From the NCBI GenBank assembly GCA_010356995.1, contig ML996705.1, forward strand, positions 496,001 to 560,000: a stretch of DNA of 64,000 nucleotides, written 5' to 3'. The notes under the pieces were generated by a model. It was given only the letters and a program-made list of their open reading frames with translations. It ran no database searches and was not told the DNA's origin. Source of the DNA: Trichodelitschia bisporula. Taxonomy: Eukaryota; Ascomycota; Dothideomycetes; Phaeotrichales; Phaeotrichaceae. A program made the translations under genes and the position numbers. Positions 22,396 to 34,065 of this stretch are shown piece after piece (within the stretch, counting starts at the first letter, position 1; the number at the start of each line of letters is the position of its first letter).

Positions 22396-23926
22396 TCAAG
22401 CAGATAGCCCGGTTTTCTTACACGTGGACGGCGGCCGAAAGAGATAACTGTCAAGGGCTTTCTTGCGTTCCGAGACGCTGGCATTAGCGTGGTGAATTCT
22501 GAGATGTCTCATCATGTTGTCTCTCCTACCTATGATTTTCGGCACAGGGCCGGGACAAAGGTCGCACCGAAACCTCTTTTTCTCCTCACTAGTTCTAGAG
22601 TGGATTTTGAGGTGGCGGTTGAGGTTAGTCTTATCCGCGAAGAATAGCGGGTTTTCCGTCCCAGAGTCTTTGCAAATCTGGCAGAAAAAAGTCTTGGTAA
22701 CGCCGCAGGTACGGTGATGAGAGCTGTAGAAAATATGAGTATCCAGTTTATGTGAATATACGTGAGGTTCACCTTAGGCTTGCGAAATCCTTTCCACACC
22801 TGTCACAGTGCTCCCGATTTCTGGCTCGGCTAGCTGATGTCGATGCCGAGCTTCGAGCCAAACGTCCAACTCTCACATCACGCCTCTGGTGCCCCTGGTC
22901 TCGCAAAGTCTCATACTGCGGGACGACGTCGGGCACTGCCGGTGCAGTGTTATTCGAGCTCGGCGCACCGACAATTGATGGATGTGGCGTGTGAAGTCTG
23001 AGTGCTAACCGGGTCTGAAGTCCTTGAGAGCCTGTGCTTTCGGAATGGAACTCCATAGCGTTCCTAGGAAGCGGCTGGTCAGAGGGGGACAAGCTCTCAA
23101 ATCTATAACTGTCCGACGGAAAGGTGTCTGGGGGTGGAAGCATCATGCTGAGAGCTGATGAAGAGCAGATCCGGACAAGCTCCATTTGGCGGTATTCCTT
23201 GACCACAGGCTCAGTATGGAACGGAGTCCAGCTTGATTCGGACACATTCCTGGCCATCGGAGCGGACGAGATGAGAGAGGAAAAGGGTCTAGTACTTGTA
23301 GCCAGACCGTCCGATACCGAAACGCTCCCAGTTTGGCCGACCCGATGGTGTTGGAACTCGAATTCATCCTTCACCTGAGGTGGGCCAAAGGATGGATCGT
23401 CATCCGGGTGCTCTCCTGCGTGCACCGCGGCTTCTGTGGACGGGTGAACGACTGCTTGTGGAAAGCGTGGGTGCTGAAAGAGCATGTGGCTCTCCGCGCC
23501 TGTGTCGCCGACTGAAGTCATGCAACTGTCGAGATTTCTGTATGGTCTCGCCGTCTGGTTTTGATATGGGCCAGTATGTTCAACATTCGAGTGAGGTCGT
23601 TGAGGCTGCGATGATAAACCATAGCCAGAAACATCGGGGCCGTTGGGACTGCGTGACGCCGGTTCCATTGATGCGTTTACTGGTAGCGATATGCCCGGTT
23701 GGCCAGGCGAATAATGGAGCGAATTGTGGCCAAGCTGATGTAGACCGAATGATGAACTCCGAGAGTATTGTGGAGAGTTCAAGTGAGGTTGACAGTATGG
23801 CGAACCGGAATCTGTGCGCAGTGTGGGTTGAAGATAGGAGGTTGGAGTCGAAGATTGCGGCCACCAGCTGCTAGACTTGCAACTTCCCCATTGTGAGAAG
23901 GAATCTTCATCCGGACGGCGATGCAT
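22396..23926 (-). CDS. C2H2 zinc-finger protein, probable transcription factor
   Basis: Model: complement(join(22396..22723,22773..23926)), 493 aa; one 49-nt intron (GTGAAC...CTACAG). The start at 23926 (MHRRPDEDSFSQWGS) is the first ATG in the frame. Residues 1-370 are disordered, rich in Ser, Pro, Gln and His, as in fungal activation regions. The C-terminal 120 residues hold three fingers: CDRCGKDFASLSSHHRTC (about 374-391; last ligand Cys rather than His), CQICKDSGTENPLFF...NRHLKIH, with a long loop, and CDLCPGPVPKIIGRR...RHLRIHH. The intron falls inside finger 1; splicing replaces an immediate stop with the rest of the domain. Target genes unknown. It stands alone in sparse DNA, 5 kb from a second C2H2 gene on the same strand. 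Confidence 0.8.
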
Positions 23927-26900
23927 CGTTGAAAGGGGGTTGGGCGATGGGTACTGGAGGTAGGACGACCCAGATGTTCGAGAGCGTGATGACCGGGTGG
24001 TTGAAAACTTGAAGGGACGGCGAGCCCCAGATTTCAAATAGTTGTATAGGTATCTTCTCGGATAGGTTAGCACCAACGTGACGGATAACACCTCGGGTTG
24101 ATAGCAACATTTTAGCGAATCTCAGACAGGCAGTTGTCCTCAGTTCCAAGATTGTGACGATCGTGAGGAGGAGTAGATATTCGAAGTACTGGATGCACGA
24201 ATATCGGGTCAAAGAAGGCGGACCCTGTATATCTGCGAGACTAGGAGGGTCAGATTTATCCAAAGCGATTGAACGGAACAGAGTCCGGAAGACAAAAGGA
24301 TCAACTATAGTTCTAGTTGCTAGAGGTGTGGCGGTGCAGGTGGGAGGCAGCCTGTGGCGCCATCAACGTGTCTGCGTTGTCCGCAGTACCCACGCACACC
24401 GTATGAAGCGAGGCGCGCGTGCCCATAGAAGTGCCGTGCTTTTGACTCCAAGTGGCATTTCGTGTGGCTGGAAGACGGAAAGCAGAGTCGTCTCCATATG
24501 ATTTGCCAGGCCCTGTTAGCCATGCTGACGCGCGCGAGGTCTTGATGATTCCGGTTTCCAAGTGAAAGTCGAGTATTCGATAATCCGCAATCCAAATTTT
24601 AGTGTAAAAAGCGGTACAACTGAGCGAGCGTTGTCAGCTGGGAGGACCAGCTTTAAGATAGCTGTCCTAGCCGCCGGGGGAGGCGCCACAATGAAGGTCG
24701 CATACGGCGGCTGAAAAGAAAGACAAGGAAGCCTATCAATGATGTCTCATGCGGAGCCTGTCCAGGCTCGAAAATATTGGATTTACTAGTTTATTATCAG
24801 CGCAAGTAACTTAGAGAGTTTGAAGCTGAAGGCGCGGGTGCGACCTTTTGCTCACGGCAGGATTTTAACCTTGCCGAACTGTGAGGCAATCCAGGGCCAC
24901 ACCTACTTCCAAATACCGAGCCTTCTAAATCTGCCCCACTCTCTTTGATATGACAGCTTTCGTGGAGATACTCTTGCGAGAGAGCAACCGGCATGGGACA
25001 GGCAACCTTTCAGCTTCTGCGTCTTCTGCCATCCGTGGACCTGATGATCATCTGTCCGTCTGCTTAGCACTAGCAATTGCGGGGGAATGCCATGCAGAGC
25101 CCTGCTCAGTGTCGCAGTCGTCACTCGCGCTATTCGGTCGAATGATAAGCCTTTCTCGACTGCCGAAGACCAAAAAGCTCTACATTGCGTTTAAATATGC
25201 AAGCCAAGCTCGATTGGGGTCGGGGATGTCCTGTAGCAGGTCGAGAAGGTCTCCATGCACCTAGCACTTCAGCATGCCGGAACCATGCGAGATGCGAGCA
25301 TGATAAGCGATGAACATCCAAGGAGGTAAGGCTGTGATGTTCCATTGCCCAGACTAACTCGAGGTGCAGAGATCAGTCGAGGCTCAATCCCAGCTGGTGA
25401 ATTGGCGTTTATGGTTCAACTTGCTAAGTCCAGAGAGGATCGTCGGTTTAGATCTGAAATCAAATTGGCGGGAATATCACCACATTGCTCCGGGCGCTTG
25501 GGGGACCATCGGCCGCATGGGCTTAAGGGTTGCAAATAGATGTTACCAGAGACCCAGAAATGTCAGTAAGTGTTCAAAGCGGGAATGGCATACCGGTACC
25601 TAGCAGCCTTGATGAATCTGCTCCCCGGTTTGCGCCATGTGGTGGTGAAAGATGCTTTCCCACGCATTGCAACGAGGAGGCAAGGTCGTTAAAGCTCTTT
25701 TCAACTCAAATTGCTGCAAGCGAAGCTGATCCGAGGCGTAGGGCTACTGTAGTTGGTTGAAGCATAGACCTACGAGTGAGAAAGTCATTTATGGCAGCTT
25801 TACCCACTTCCAGTATCCAAAAGGTCATACCCTTCTAGCCCGGTCCCGCGCCAGGAAACCGACAGTGCCTCGGATTCCCACGGAGCCTTGATCCTTGGGG
25901 CCAACGAGCCAGCAAAAGGTCAATGCAGTATCCAAGAGCTCCGCATCCATCGCAGGTTTCGCCACAGAAAGGACATGTTCTCGCCTCACGAGTTGTGAGC
26001 CTGTCGCTAGCAAACAGAGCAGCGGCTCCTCCCAACTCCTTTTAGCTGAAGGACACCCGTAGGAACAAGCAAATGCATCATGTGTCCGTTTGGATGCTGC
26101 AGCAGTTGCGCTGCGAGGCTGTGTCTCTGTCAAGTGTAAGCCGACGTTGAGTTACTGCCAATTTCCCCCCCGGCGATGATCTTGTACAGCCAAACCATCA
26201 AGAGCCCAGAAAGCAGCCGAGTCAAAGCAGAAGTCCTGGCGTTCTGTAGCTTCGATAATGACGTTGAGAGGAGACATCGTGGCCACTATTGATGCGGTTA
26301 TGGTCGGTCGTTGATGACTGCCGGACTTCCCCTTGGCCTTCCATTTTTTGGGCACGGACCCTTTTTTGCAACACCGCCAACCCGATTATTGAAACATCCT
26401 CAGGTGCGCCTTTCAACTCTTTCATACTCGATAGCATCCTTACTTCACCCACTGGAAGCCTGCTTCGATCGCTAGGGTTGTGCCACCGAGACGGCGATCG
26501 AGCCAGATGCAAGAGCCAACCCTCATCCTTGACCCCATCCCATCAACTCTTCAGAAGCTTTATCGGTGCTAGCAAGGTGCGTTGCGCTCAATATATTGAC
26601 TATAGGCTCTTGAGATGGCTGCTAAAGTTACCTAGTTCGATTAGCTCTTCGTTCAGCTTCGTGGTCCAATCAAGAGAATGTTTGACCAGCGGGCATGGAT
26701 AACCAGGCCAATAACGACTATTTAAATAGATATGCGCCAGTCAGGTGCTGCAGAGCAATGATCTCGGCTAGTATATTGCGCACTAGTTCTAGACGGTGGC
26801 GTCTAATCTATCCCCAAACTCCATCCCTAACTACGGTATCCTCATGAACGGTGCCAACTGATTGGATCATAGCAACCGCCTTGAATGATACTTCTCAGCT

Positions 26901-28898
26901 CCGCCTTCCCCAACGTCATAGCCGGCCACAACCTTAACTGCCACTTACAATCACGTCCCAGAGTTTCCTAATCAGGCAAGACTCTGAGCGCGTCCTAAGA
27001 ATGTGGTTCAGGAGTCTTCTCTTCATTATAAGCTCCCTTCAGGAAGGATGATGTCGAAATGTTTGCACCATGCGAAGAGAGATGTTGCCTCTTTCGGGAT
27101 TGAGAGGCGCTCGAAGGTGAACGCGAACAACAGCAGTTGATATAATACTATAGGATTCAGGCGTCAATTAAATGCTTTCTTGAACCATACAGACGATGAA
27201 CGACGTAACTTTCAGCTCAGTAAGCATCACCTGCTCCTTGTACAGTCTCTAACTCACCGGGAACGTTCCAACGGCGAAAGTGATGCTGCAGGCGGTGAAC
27301 GTTCCGACGCCTCACACCTACGGTACATCTTCCACAAACCACATGCTACTCACTGCCCGTTTACACGGACCCAAGCTCTAAGATGACCCGCTGCCAGCTA
27401 GCATCAAAAGGCCACCCGAGATAATCATCGCGGCCTCCCTCGGCCTTTTCCGATGGCCCTCAGGTCAAAGATCCCACCGACGGCTAAGGACCACCCAAAA
27501 TGTCATGACAACCCCATCCCGCAAAATCGTCCAAGGGAGGCGGCTATGATTATTTTTGGGCGGCCATTGGGCATCGATGTACGGTAAAGTGCCGTGGGCG
27601 GTAAGCTCTCTGATATTCGGCTGTCATGGGAGGATACCATCTCTCCCATGTCAAGTGGCCACATGCCCTGTATAGGTCACGTGACTCGGTAAGATTGATG
27701 CCAGATGCTGCAATTCCAGCCCCGGCTGGACTTGCCGGGTGAGGGCTTGGCACTGGCCTGTGCGCTAGCACCCCAGCTCCCCGACACTCCACATTCAGAC
27801 GCGAAACCTTTACATAGTTCTTCAAGCTTTCAATGAATGTTATTCCACAACCAATGCTGTGCAACCAGTGATTTGTGCGCCCCTGACATCGGCAAAGCAT
27901 TAACTAATGACGACACACAGCCATATACGTCACCATGGTGGGGGTGCAAGCCCCACCATCAAACCCTCAGCCCTTTTATGGGCCTAGATGCCCTCAAACT
28001 CCTCTCCGGTCATTAGCAACTTAGGACGGCAGCTAACTGGACGACATGTTGATTTTGCGCTGCAAGCGGATGTCAGTGCGATGTTGGCCGAGGGGGAAGT
28101 TGCTTTTTCCCTCAGACGCGATCTTTCGCCGCTGGAGCCTGGCGCCATTTGGTGCCCAAATGGCCTCTCCAAAACACCAATTTTAGCCGCGCGCTGGTAT
28201 GCACAAGTACCATACTTCTCAAGTTGCCTCACCACTTGTCGTGATGGTATTGGACTACACTGACCCGGGTGAGATTTTGCCTCTTCGTTGAGTCAACGAG
28301 ATTTGAGGTTTGCGGGTGCTCGATCTAGGCTTTTGACTCTTTGTTGAGAAGACTTGGACTTGTATCGCACTCACTTCCATGCGGCTCTTCGGGGTACGAT
28401 TCGATTGTACTGGGGTCAGTGCATTGGCGAAGTCTGCTTAACATCGATACGGTCGGTTAGGACTTCTGAAGACAATGAGTTGTACACCGCTATGCTATTG
28501 ATAAATACATGGCTCATAACTCGCAAGACATCACCGCCGACCAGCTCCAAGAAATGAACGCCCCCAAGTACACTTTTAATTCGGAGCCTGCGGATACAGA
28601 GTTCATGGTGGAAGAGCAGACCTGCTGGCCCTCCTAACCCTGAAATATATACAAGAAGTGTGACATCCAGAAACGCCCCACCTGACTGGGCCATGCCAAT
28701 TGGATCAGTGCCATGATAGAGTTATATTCATCCTCGGCGGTAGGACCGAGAGGTAGGCGAGACTCCCCTTCATAGCTGTTAGCTTCATACCAGCGTAAAC
28801 CTCACCGGGATGGCTTACTTTAAGAACCCTACGACCCTTTCCGTGAAGGACAAAGTGTCGGCAGGCTCGGTAGCAGAACCATCGAGCAGCTCAAGCGT
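23927..28898. other. 5-kb gene-poor stretch
   Basis: No intact gene recognised in nearly 5 kb. Open frames are short and scattered. I see no transposase, reverse transcriptase or long terminal repeats. One Cys/His-rich frame at 25825-26133 is listed separately. A TGAGTCA (AP-1/Gcn4-type) site lies within a near-palindrome near 28300. Confidence 0.5.
25825..26133 (-). pseudogene. Possible decayed or unspliced Cys-rich gene fragment
   Basis: A minus-strand frame includes FACSYGCPSAKRSWEE, and an overlapping frame just downstream includes RTCPFCGETCDGCG; both resemble pieces of fungal C2H2 fingers. Upstream on the same strand (26152-26512) two frames have protein-like composition, for example RMLSSMKELKGAPEDVSII. 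I could not join these with splice sites of reasonable intron size. It may be the remains of a third zinc-finger gene between the two intact ones, or chance. Confidence 0.2.
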
Positions 28899-30443
28899 TC
28901 AACCAGGCGGTCTTAAGGGGCAATTGTCATGCCGATCTATTGGCCCCATCATCTGGTCGCAGAATGGGCATGGTATGCGCCCTTTGCATGTACGGTCATG
29001 TCGCAACTGATTATCAGGCCGACGAACCAGTGTATCGCAATATGGGCATATCGTAGCGGTGTCGCTATGGCCATCATGAGAGGCTTCATGGCGACCTCGG
29101 GAGCGGGAGTCCTTAAAACTGCGTTGGCAGCCTGGTCTTCTGCAGTGGAAATTCCTTTCGACATGTACGTTCTTTTTGTGCGCTCTGGACTTTATTAGCC
29201 TTGTGATGATTGAGTAAAGGAATCGGGATAAGCACTTCAAAGCTTTGGGGGAGGAAAATAACATGGAACACTCATCACACGGAACGTCAGGACCGTTAGG
29301 AACTCGTCTACTGAAGCTGGATAAGTTGGTACTTGCAGGAGTCGCATGACGTCGGGTAGCTCTGGCCCGTCGCGGCTGGAGTATCGGTGGTGGATTGGTG
29401 TCGACGGGGTGGGGCCTGGAGATCACGCCCCCGAAGCCATCGCTCGTGGAGAGGGGGCCGTGTTGTGCCACTGCTGATGACAGCGCATGCGGTTCTCTCC
29501 GTAAAGTGATAGAGTCGAGTTCAGAAGCTCGGAGCCCATGGACTGGATTCCGAGACGGTCCTGATGGCGATGAGTCTTGAACCCGGCGCGGATGGCGTCG
29601 CGGAGTCTGCAAGACCTGACCAAACATTTCAATTGTTGAAGACAGAAGGTGCCGATGATTATTTTCATGTCCCGCGACGACTGAAATATAGGTTCTGTTT
29701 GGATCATAGAAAACAGGACTGCGGTCGCCGTATTGTATAGGTTGAAATGAAGTGTTGCCCCAAACCAGCTGAAGCCATGTCTCAGCGTCAACCCTAGGAA
29801 CGGAGTAGTTCGCGAATTCAAAGCTTTCGGGAGGCTTTTCTGTCATCCGGATGACGTCTGGGCCAGGATGATACAAACTGGAGTATGGGACGTTGAACGA
29901 AGCCAAAGGGTCAGGAGGAGGCTGGTGCTGGTTGATGCTCGTAGAAGGGTCGCTGAACTGACCATTCGGTCCGTTACCAAAATCCCGTCCGTCATGATCC
30001 GGCACCCCTTGGTTGATGGTATGCAAATTGAAGCTCGAGTCGTCAGGCCAAGGAGGAGGAAAAGTCGCACGATACATTTGCGAAGTGTTGATCGACGGTG
30101 ACCCAGCGTAAGATGAGGGCTCCTCGTCTTCATCGATCATGTAAAGCTCGCCGGGGATGTTGCGCCGTACGTTGTGGGGGTTCTCGCCTGCTCCATGTAG
30201 AAGGTAATCCATGGTTGCACCAGGCCACCCATTCGGACGCTCTTCATCGCCCGTCGTCGGTGCCTCATGAAAATGCTCGTCGCCAGGAGGCGCAGGCGGC
30301 TCTGACGGATTTGTCACCAGTCTTTCGAGATTGAATGTCATGCCGGCCTCCAGGGCGGGGTGAAGCTGGCCCCTCGACGGCGCCGTGTGGCTGCGCAAAA
30401 AGTCCTCGTCGGAGGCGGAAGGCGAAGGTTCTGTCCAGCTCAT
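28899..30443 (-). CDS. C2H2 zinc-finger protein, probable transcription factor
   Basis: Model: complement(join(28899..29184,29236..30443)), 497 aa. The 51-nt intron (29185-29235; GTGCTT, GGCTAAT, GTCCAG) is a multiple of three without a stop; removing it restores a standard finger, CDECSMLFSSPKALKAHKK then NVH. The first 370 residues are disordered and rich in Pro, Ser, Asp and His. Zinc-binding region from about 389: finger 1 as above; finger 2 CRRPGCQRSFKDSRSRGRH then H; then two shorter units, CPYCDTLVRRPDNQLRHDRTC and CPFCDQMMGPIDRHDNC, of CCHC type. Start MSWTEPSPSASDEDFLRSH at 30443. The arrangement (disordered N-terminus, C-terminal fingers beginning CDxC) resembles the gene at 22.4 kb. 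Function and targets unknown. Confidence 0.8.
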   Translation of the reverse strand: MSWTEPSPSASDEDFLRSHTAPSRGQLHPALEAGMTFNLERLVTNPSEPPAPPGDEHFHEAPTTGDEERPNGWPGATMDYLLHGAGENPHNVRRNIPGELYMIDEDEEPSSYAGSPSINTSQMYRATFPPPWPDDSSFNLHTINQGVPDHDGRDFGNGPNGQFSDPSTSINQHQPPPDPLASFNVPYSSLYHPGPDVIRMTEKPPESFEFANYSVPRVDAETWLQLVWGNTSFQPIQYGDRSPVFYDPNRTYISVVAGHENNHRHLLSSTIEMFGQVLQTPRRHPRRVQDSSPSGPSRNPVHGLRASELDSITLRREPHALSSAVAQHGPLSTSDGFGGVISRPHPVDTNPPPILQPRRARATRRHATPASTNLSSFSRRVPNGPDVPCDECSMLFSSPKALKCLSRFLYSIITRLIKSRAHKKNVHVERNFHCRRPGCQRSFKDSRSRGRHEASHDGHSDTATICPYCDTLVRRPDNQLRHDRTCKGRIPCPFCDQMMGPIDRHDNCPLRPPG

Positions 30444-32425
30444 TGTTGGAAAGTATGAAGCGGGAAAAGTGAGGGATGGAATGAACCCTGAGAATCTGGA
30501 AAAGGAGGACCTTTAGTCAACCGTGTTACCGTAAGAGTGCTGGCGCAGGAGGTGCAGGTGGGGCGGGGGGGCTCTGTCGTGTACTGTGATTCGGTACAGC
30601 GGGGTACTTGAGGCCGATGGTGGTAGGAAGGAGCTGTCTACGAAGAAATGCGTAGCCGCTCAAGGGGCGCGCGACGCTCTATAAGTCTCGCTTGCAGCGC
30701 TAAAAGCAATACGGACAGACGAGAACATGAGCTTGAGGAAGAGCATGCATGCACAAGACAAGAGGAGGGAGAAGTGAAGGTAAGGGACTTACGCCTGCGA
30801 GAGGCCCGCGAGAGGCCCAAAGAGGCTGAAAGAGGCCGAGCCCAAGGCGAAGAACTCCCCCTGTAGTGTCTCAATACAAAAGAATCGTGGCCCTCTGTAA
30901 CTGGGGCAGTATTTAGGAAGTGATGCTCCATGAGTCCTTCCTCAAGGGGAGCGCTGGTCATTGGGGCGAAGGCCCGGCAAGGCCACCGCGAGGGAGGCCG
31001 CTTCGGCCCGGTCCGCGGGACTCGGGAACGAACCGGGAGTAAAGACCGAAGCACAAGCATTGATGCCATATCCCGTGATGTTGAGGTGAGAGGCCGATCT
31101 CGAATTTCCACCTGCACCTATGCTGGGAAAGTGTATGGTGGACGGGTGCTGGGGCTGTAAATAGGCCGTCTCAAGAGCTTGCAGGACTACCCATGGGCAG
31201 AAGGATCGAGTCGCAAAGGGTTCAAGCTGTCTCTCGGGGAAGCGAGGGAGCTTAAGAAGAGCCTCAAAGCTACCGGGTATGTGATAAGGCTTGGGGTGCA
31301 ACCAATGATTCTTGCGTTTAAGGCTGAAGGTCGAAGCCATAACTTTTTACTACGTTACCCATGGCGAAGCTGCAGCCGCTAAATGGGTTTTTTTACCACC
31401 CGCATGGACGGCACCGGATGAGGAGGTTGGGCTGGCTGGCGAGTTCGCTTCCGATGTTGCGGACATATAAGTTGATCGGGATTCCAAGCCAGGGCGTCTC
31501 CCAACCAAACTCTTCGGCGCTGAGGCTCGAGGATCGAGCATCCACTATTTCGAAAACCCATCGCGGTGGAGATAGTGATGCTGGTTTGGTTTTCCTCACG
31601 AGTTCCAGAGGCTGGCGCTTGTTGGCGGCTGAGATGAGCCTTCTGATCAAAAAGGTGGCTGTTGTGGCTGCCAGGATTTCATGCAAGTAACCCGGAACGG
31701 CTCGTCAACGAATCGCGTCATATATTGTGGCAAGCCGGGGATGTCTTGAGCCCTGGGAGAAAGTGGAAAATGCTATTCCCGCCTTTAGATAAGAGAGGGA
31801 GGGACTGGCATAATTGGAATTGGATGTCCAAGGCTCTGCTTTTATGCCGTTGGCTTTTCTGGCACCAGAACTGAGCAAGATCAGGGGAGGATGCACTCGA
31901 GGCTGCATTCTAGCCTTGCCAGCACAGTTGTTCGGTTCTAGGAGACCCTAAGATGGAGAATCCTAAGATAGAGAGCCTGTCAACAAGTTAGCCGATGGAT
32001 ACTGGGGAGGGTATGTTTTGATCATGGACGGATATTGGAGCGCATTGCTGACGGCTGCGTAGCTGGTGGGTACCGCTCGGGTTTTCAACAGCATTCCGAT
32101 ATAGCCGAGGCACAAACACCGGCTGCTCTATTTTTCTCTCCCCCGAGACGACACATCAGTTGAAGATATTGCCTTGAGCGAGACACGCTGTGGTGAGTAG
32201 TGCGATCAGTCTGCACAAAAAAAAACTTGAGAATAGTGGCAACATTGGCCATCGTAAGGTTGGAGCCTAAAGGTGATTAGTTATCCATGTTCGTCCATGT
32301 TCGTCTTCACTCCGGAAGCTCGCAACTCCAGCTTTCCATCGGATGGGGACCGTCCGGCACAAAATGTTTGATGTACCCTGGAGCCGAACGGGTGAGCGTC
32401 GCGTTGCCGGAGGCGCAACCAACGG

Positions 32426-32489
32426 CCCGTAACGCCAACGACCCGTAACGCGAATGACCCGTAACGCCAAAGGCCCGGAAGGTTAAAGG
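32426..32489 (+). repeat. 16-bp tandem repeat, 3-4 units
   Basis: Three units of CCCGTAACGCCAACGA type at 32426, 32442 and 32458, differing at two to four positions, and a weaker fourth unit at 32474. The unit length is not a multiple of three, arguing against coding. Confidence 0.85.
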
Positions 32490-33992
32490 AGTTGTGTGTA
32501 TCGGCAGCCATCATACCACATGCCGGAGCTCGCAATGCTTGTATAATGATTGTAGTCCAGAGCAAGTTCCGGAGCCACCAGCCACCAAAGTGAATACCGT
32601 CTCAACCCCCCTCAAGATGACACCGAGGGCCCTTACGGCTCGCAAAAGCGCCGAAAGCGTGCCTTTCAAAGTCCCAACATCCTCGAAGACGGAATTTTAG
32701 AAGGAAATGGGCCATTAATTGCAGGGCGGAGCGGTTTGGAGTCTTCCCTATGAGTCAGGGTTTTCCGTTGATCGTTACTTGTATCCGCCCATCACACAAC
32801 TGGAGGCGCTCTATACTGGTGAAAAGCATAGCGAATTTGAACTCAAGAGAAAGGAAGTACCTTTGTGGTGTTCGGACTCGAGGACGTATCGTAATAGCGT
32901 CATAAGGGTAGAGGAGTGGTCCGGCGGAGTCCGGGTCCGAGGCGCGCTTTCCTCCCTCGCGCGCGCACGGTTCAATAGCTCGAGTAACGTCGTCCTCCGC
33001 TCTCGTGAGCGAGATTCCACTCGGAGTACATATACAATGCTTGAATTTGCCTGCAAGAAGGAGGTCGACATTCTGATCGCAACAGAATTCTCCGAATAAT
33101 AGGGCAAGGAACGCCACACCCCTTCACACTTCTGAGGAGAATATGTAACTCGCCTCCTCAGCGAAGATCATCAGTCTGTAACCTTTCCAACACCTTCGTT
33201 TCGTGCTTGGAGCTACTCACTTTGTAGATTTTCTCGATCTCCGTCAAATTTGTCCTTTCCTTGGTGGCTATCAACTCGCGGGCAACTCTGGCGTCCAACC
33301 AGTGCAGTTGAACTCATGCTTCGAGTCATAGAACCAGCCTGCCAGCTCAATCCACTATTGAAGTCAACAACCACTGCTCGCCCTTCATGAAGAACGCGGG
33401 ATTGGACATCAGATGCCCTTCGGCCAAGGCAAAGCCGGTTGGAAGACGAACCTACGCCCGGCAGCAATGCACTTGGCCCAAAGCAAAAGGAGTACAAGGT
33501 TCAAGGCCGTAGTGGGTTTCCTCCTCTCAGTGCAGATGGTGGCAGACTTATATTTCCATCCGAACAGTTCAGCTCGCGTCATATCAGGCTTTCTGCACCG
33601 GCCTCAGGGCTCAGCCAAAGTCGAGAGCGGCGAAGTTGAGGCCCTTTTCAGCCTTGTACTGATCGCCTATATCTACGTTGCCTCAAGCCTGACCTTCCCG
33701 TCGACGGATCGCGCACAATGAAACGATTCTGCCTGCGCGCTGGCTTTCTAGAGGCCTCTGTATATGAGCTGGAAATGAGCCTACGCGCTCTCGCCAGGCT
33801 GCTTCCTTTGCTATCTGGTATGGCTCCAGTGCCCTTGGTGAGCTAACTTGCTAAAAACTGCGGCAGTGCTCGCGGCCTCACCAGAAAGTCTGCTACACCA
33901 CAAGTCGCGGTAGGCTAGACGCTGCCTCCAACTTCATCATCGGTTCTCTCGCCGTCGTTTCCAATGTCATAGCCGGCGTGGACATGAATCCA

Positions 33993-34065
33993 GTGTCTCC
34001 ATTTCATACCATCGGCGTGGTGTCTCCAGTTCATACCATCATCGTGGTGTCTCGATTCCATCACC
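33993..34065 (+). repeat. 27-bp tandem repeat, about 2.7 units
   Basis: Units start GTGTCTCCATTTCATACC at 33993 and again at 34020, with a partial third at 34047. On the minus strand an open frame reads nine-residue units (RHHDDGMNW, RHHADGMKW), but no larger gene is evident. Confidence 0.8.

Noticed and set aside
22588-26792. Resemblance of ACTAGTTCTAGA to a cloning-vector polylinker
   Set aside because: Flanking bases do not continue into vector sequence, and one copy reads in frame within a zinc-finger exon, so contamination is unlikely.
27935-27959. Perfect 9-bp stem with a 7-nt loop
   Set aside because: A stem of this length is expected a few times by chance in 64 kb; the similar 9-bp stem at 28144-28164 and the 12-bp stem at 49226-49253 were set aside for the same reason.
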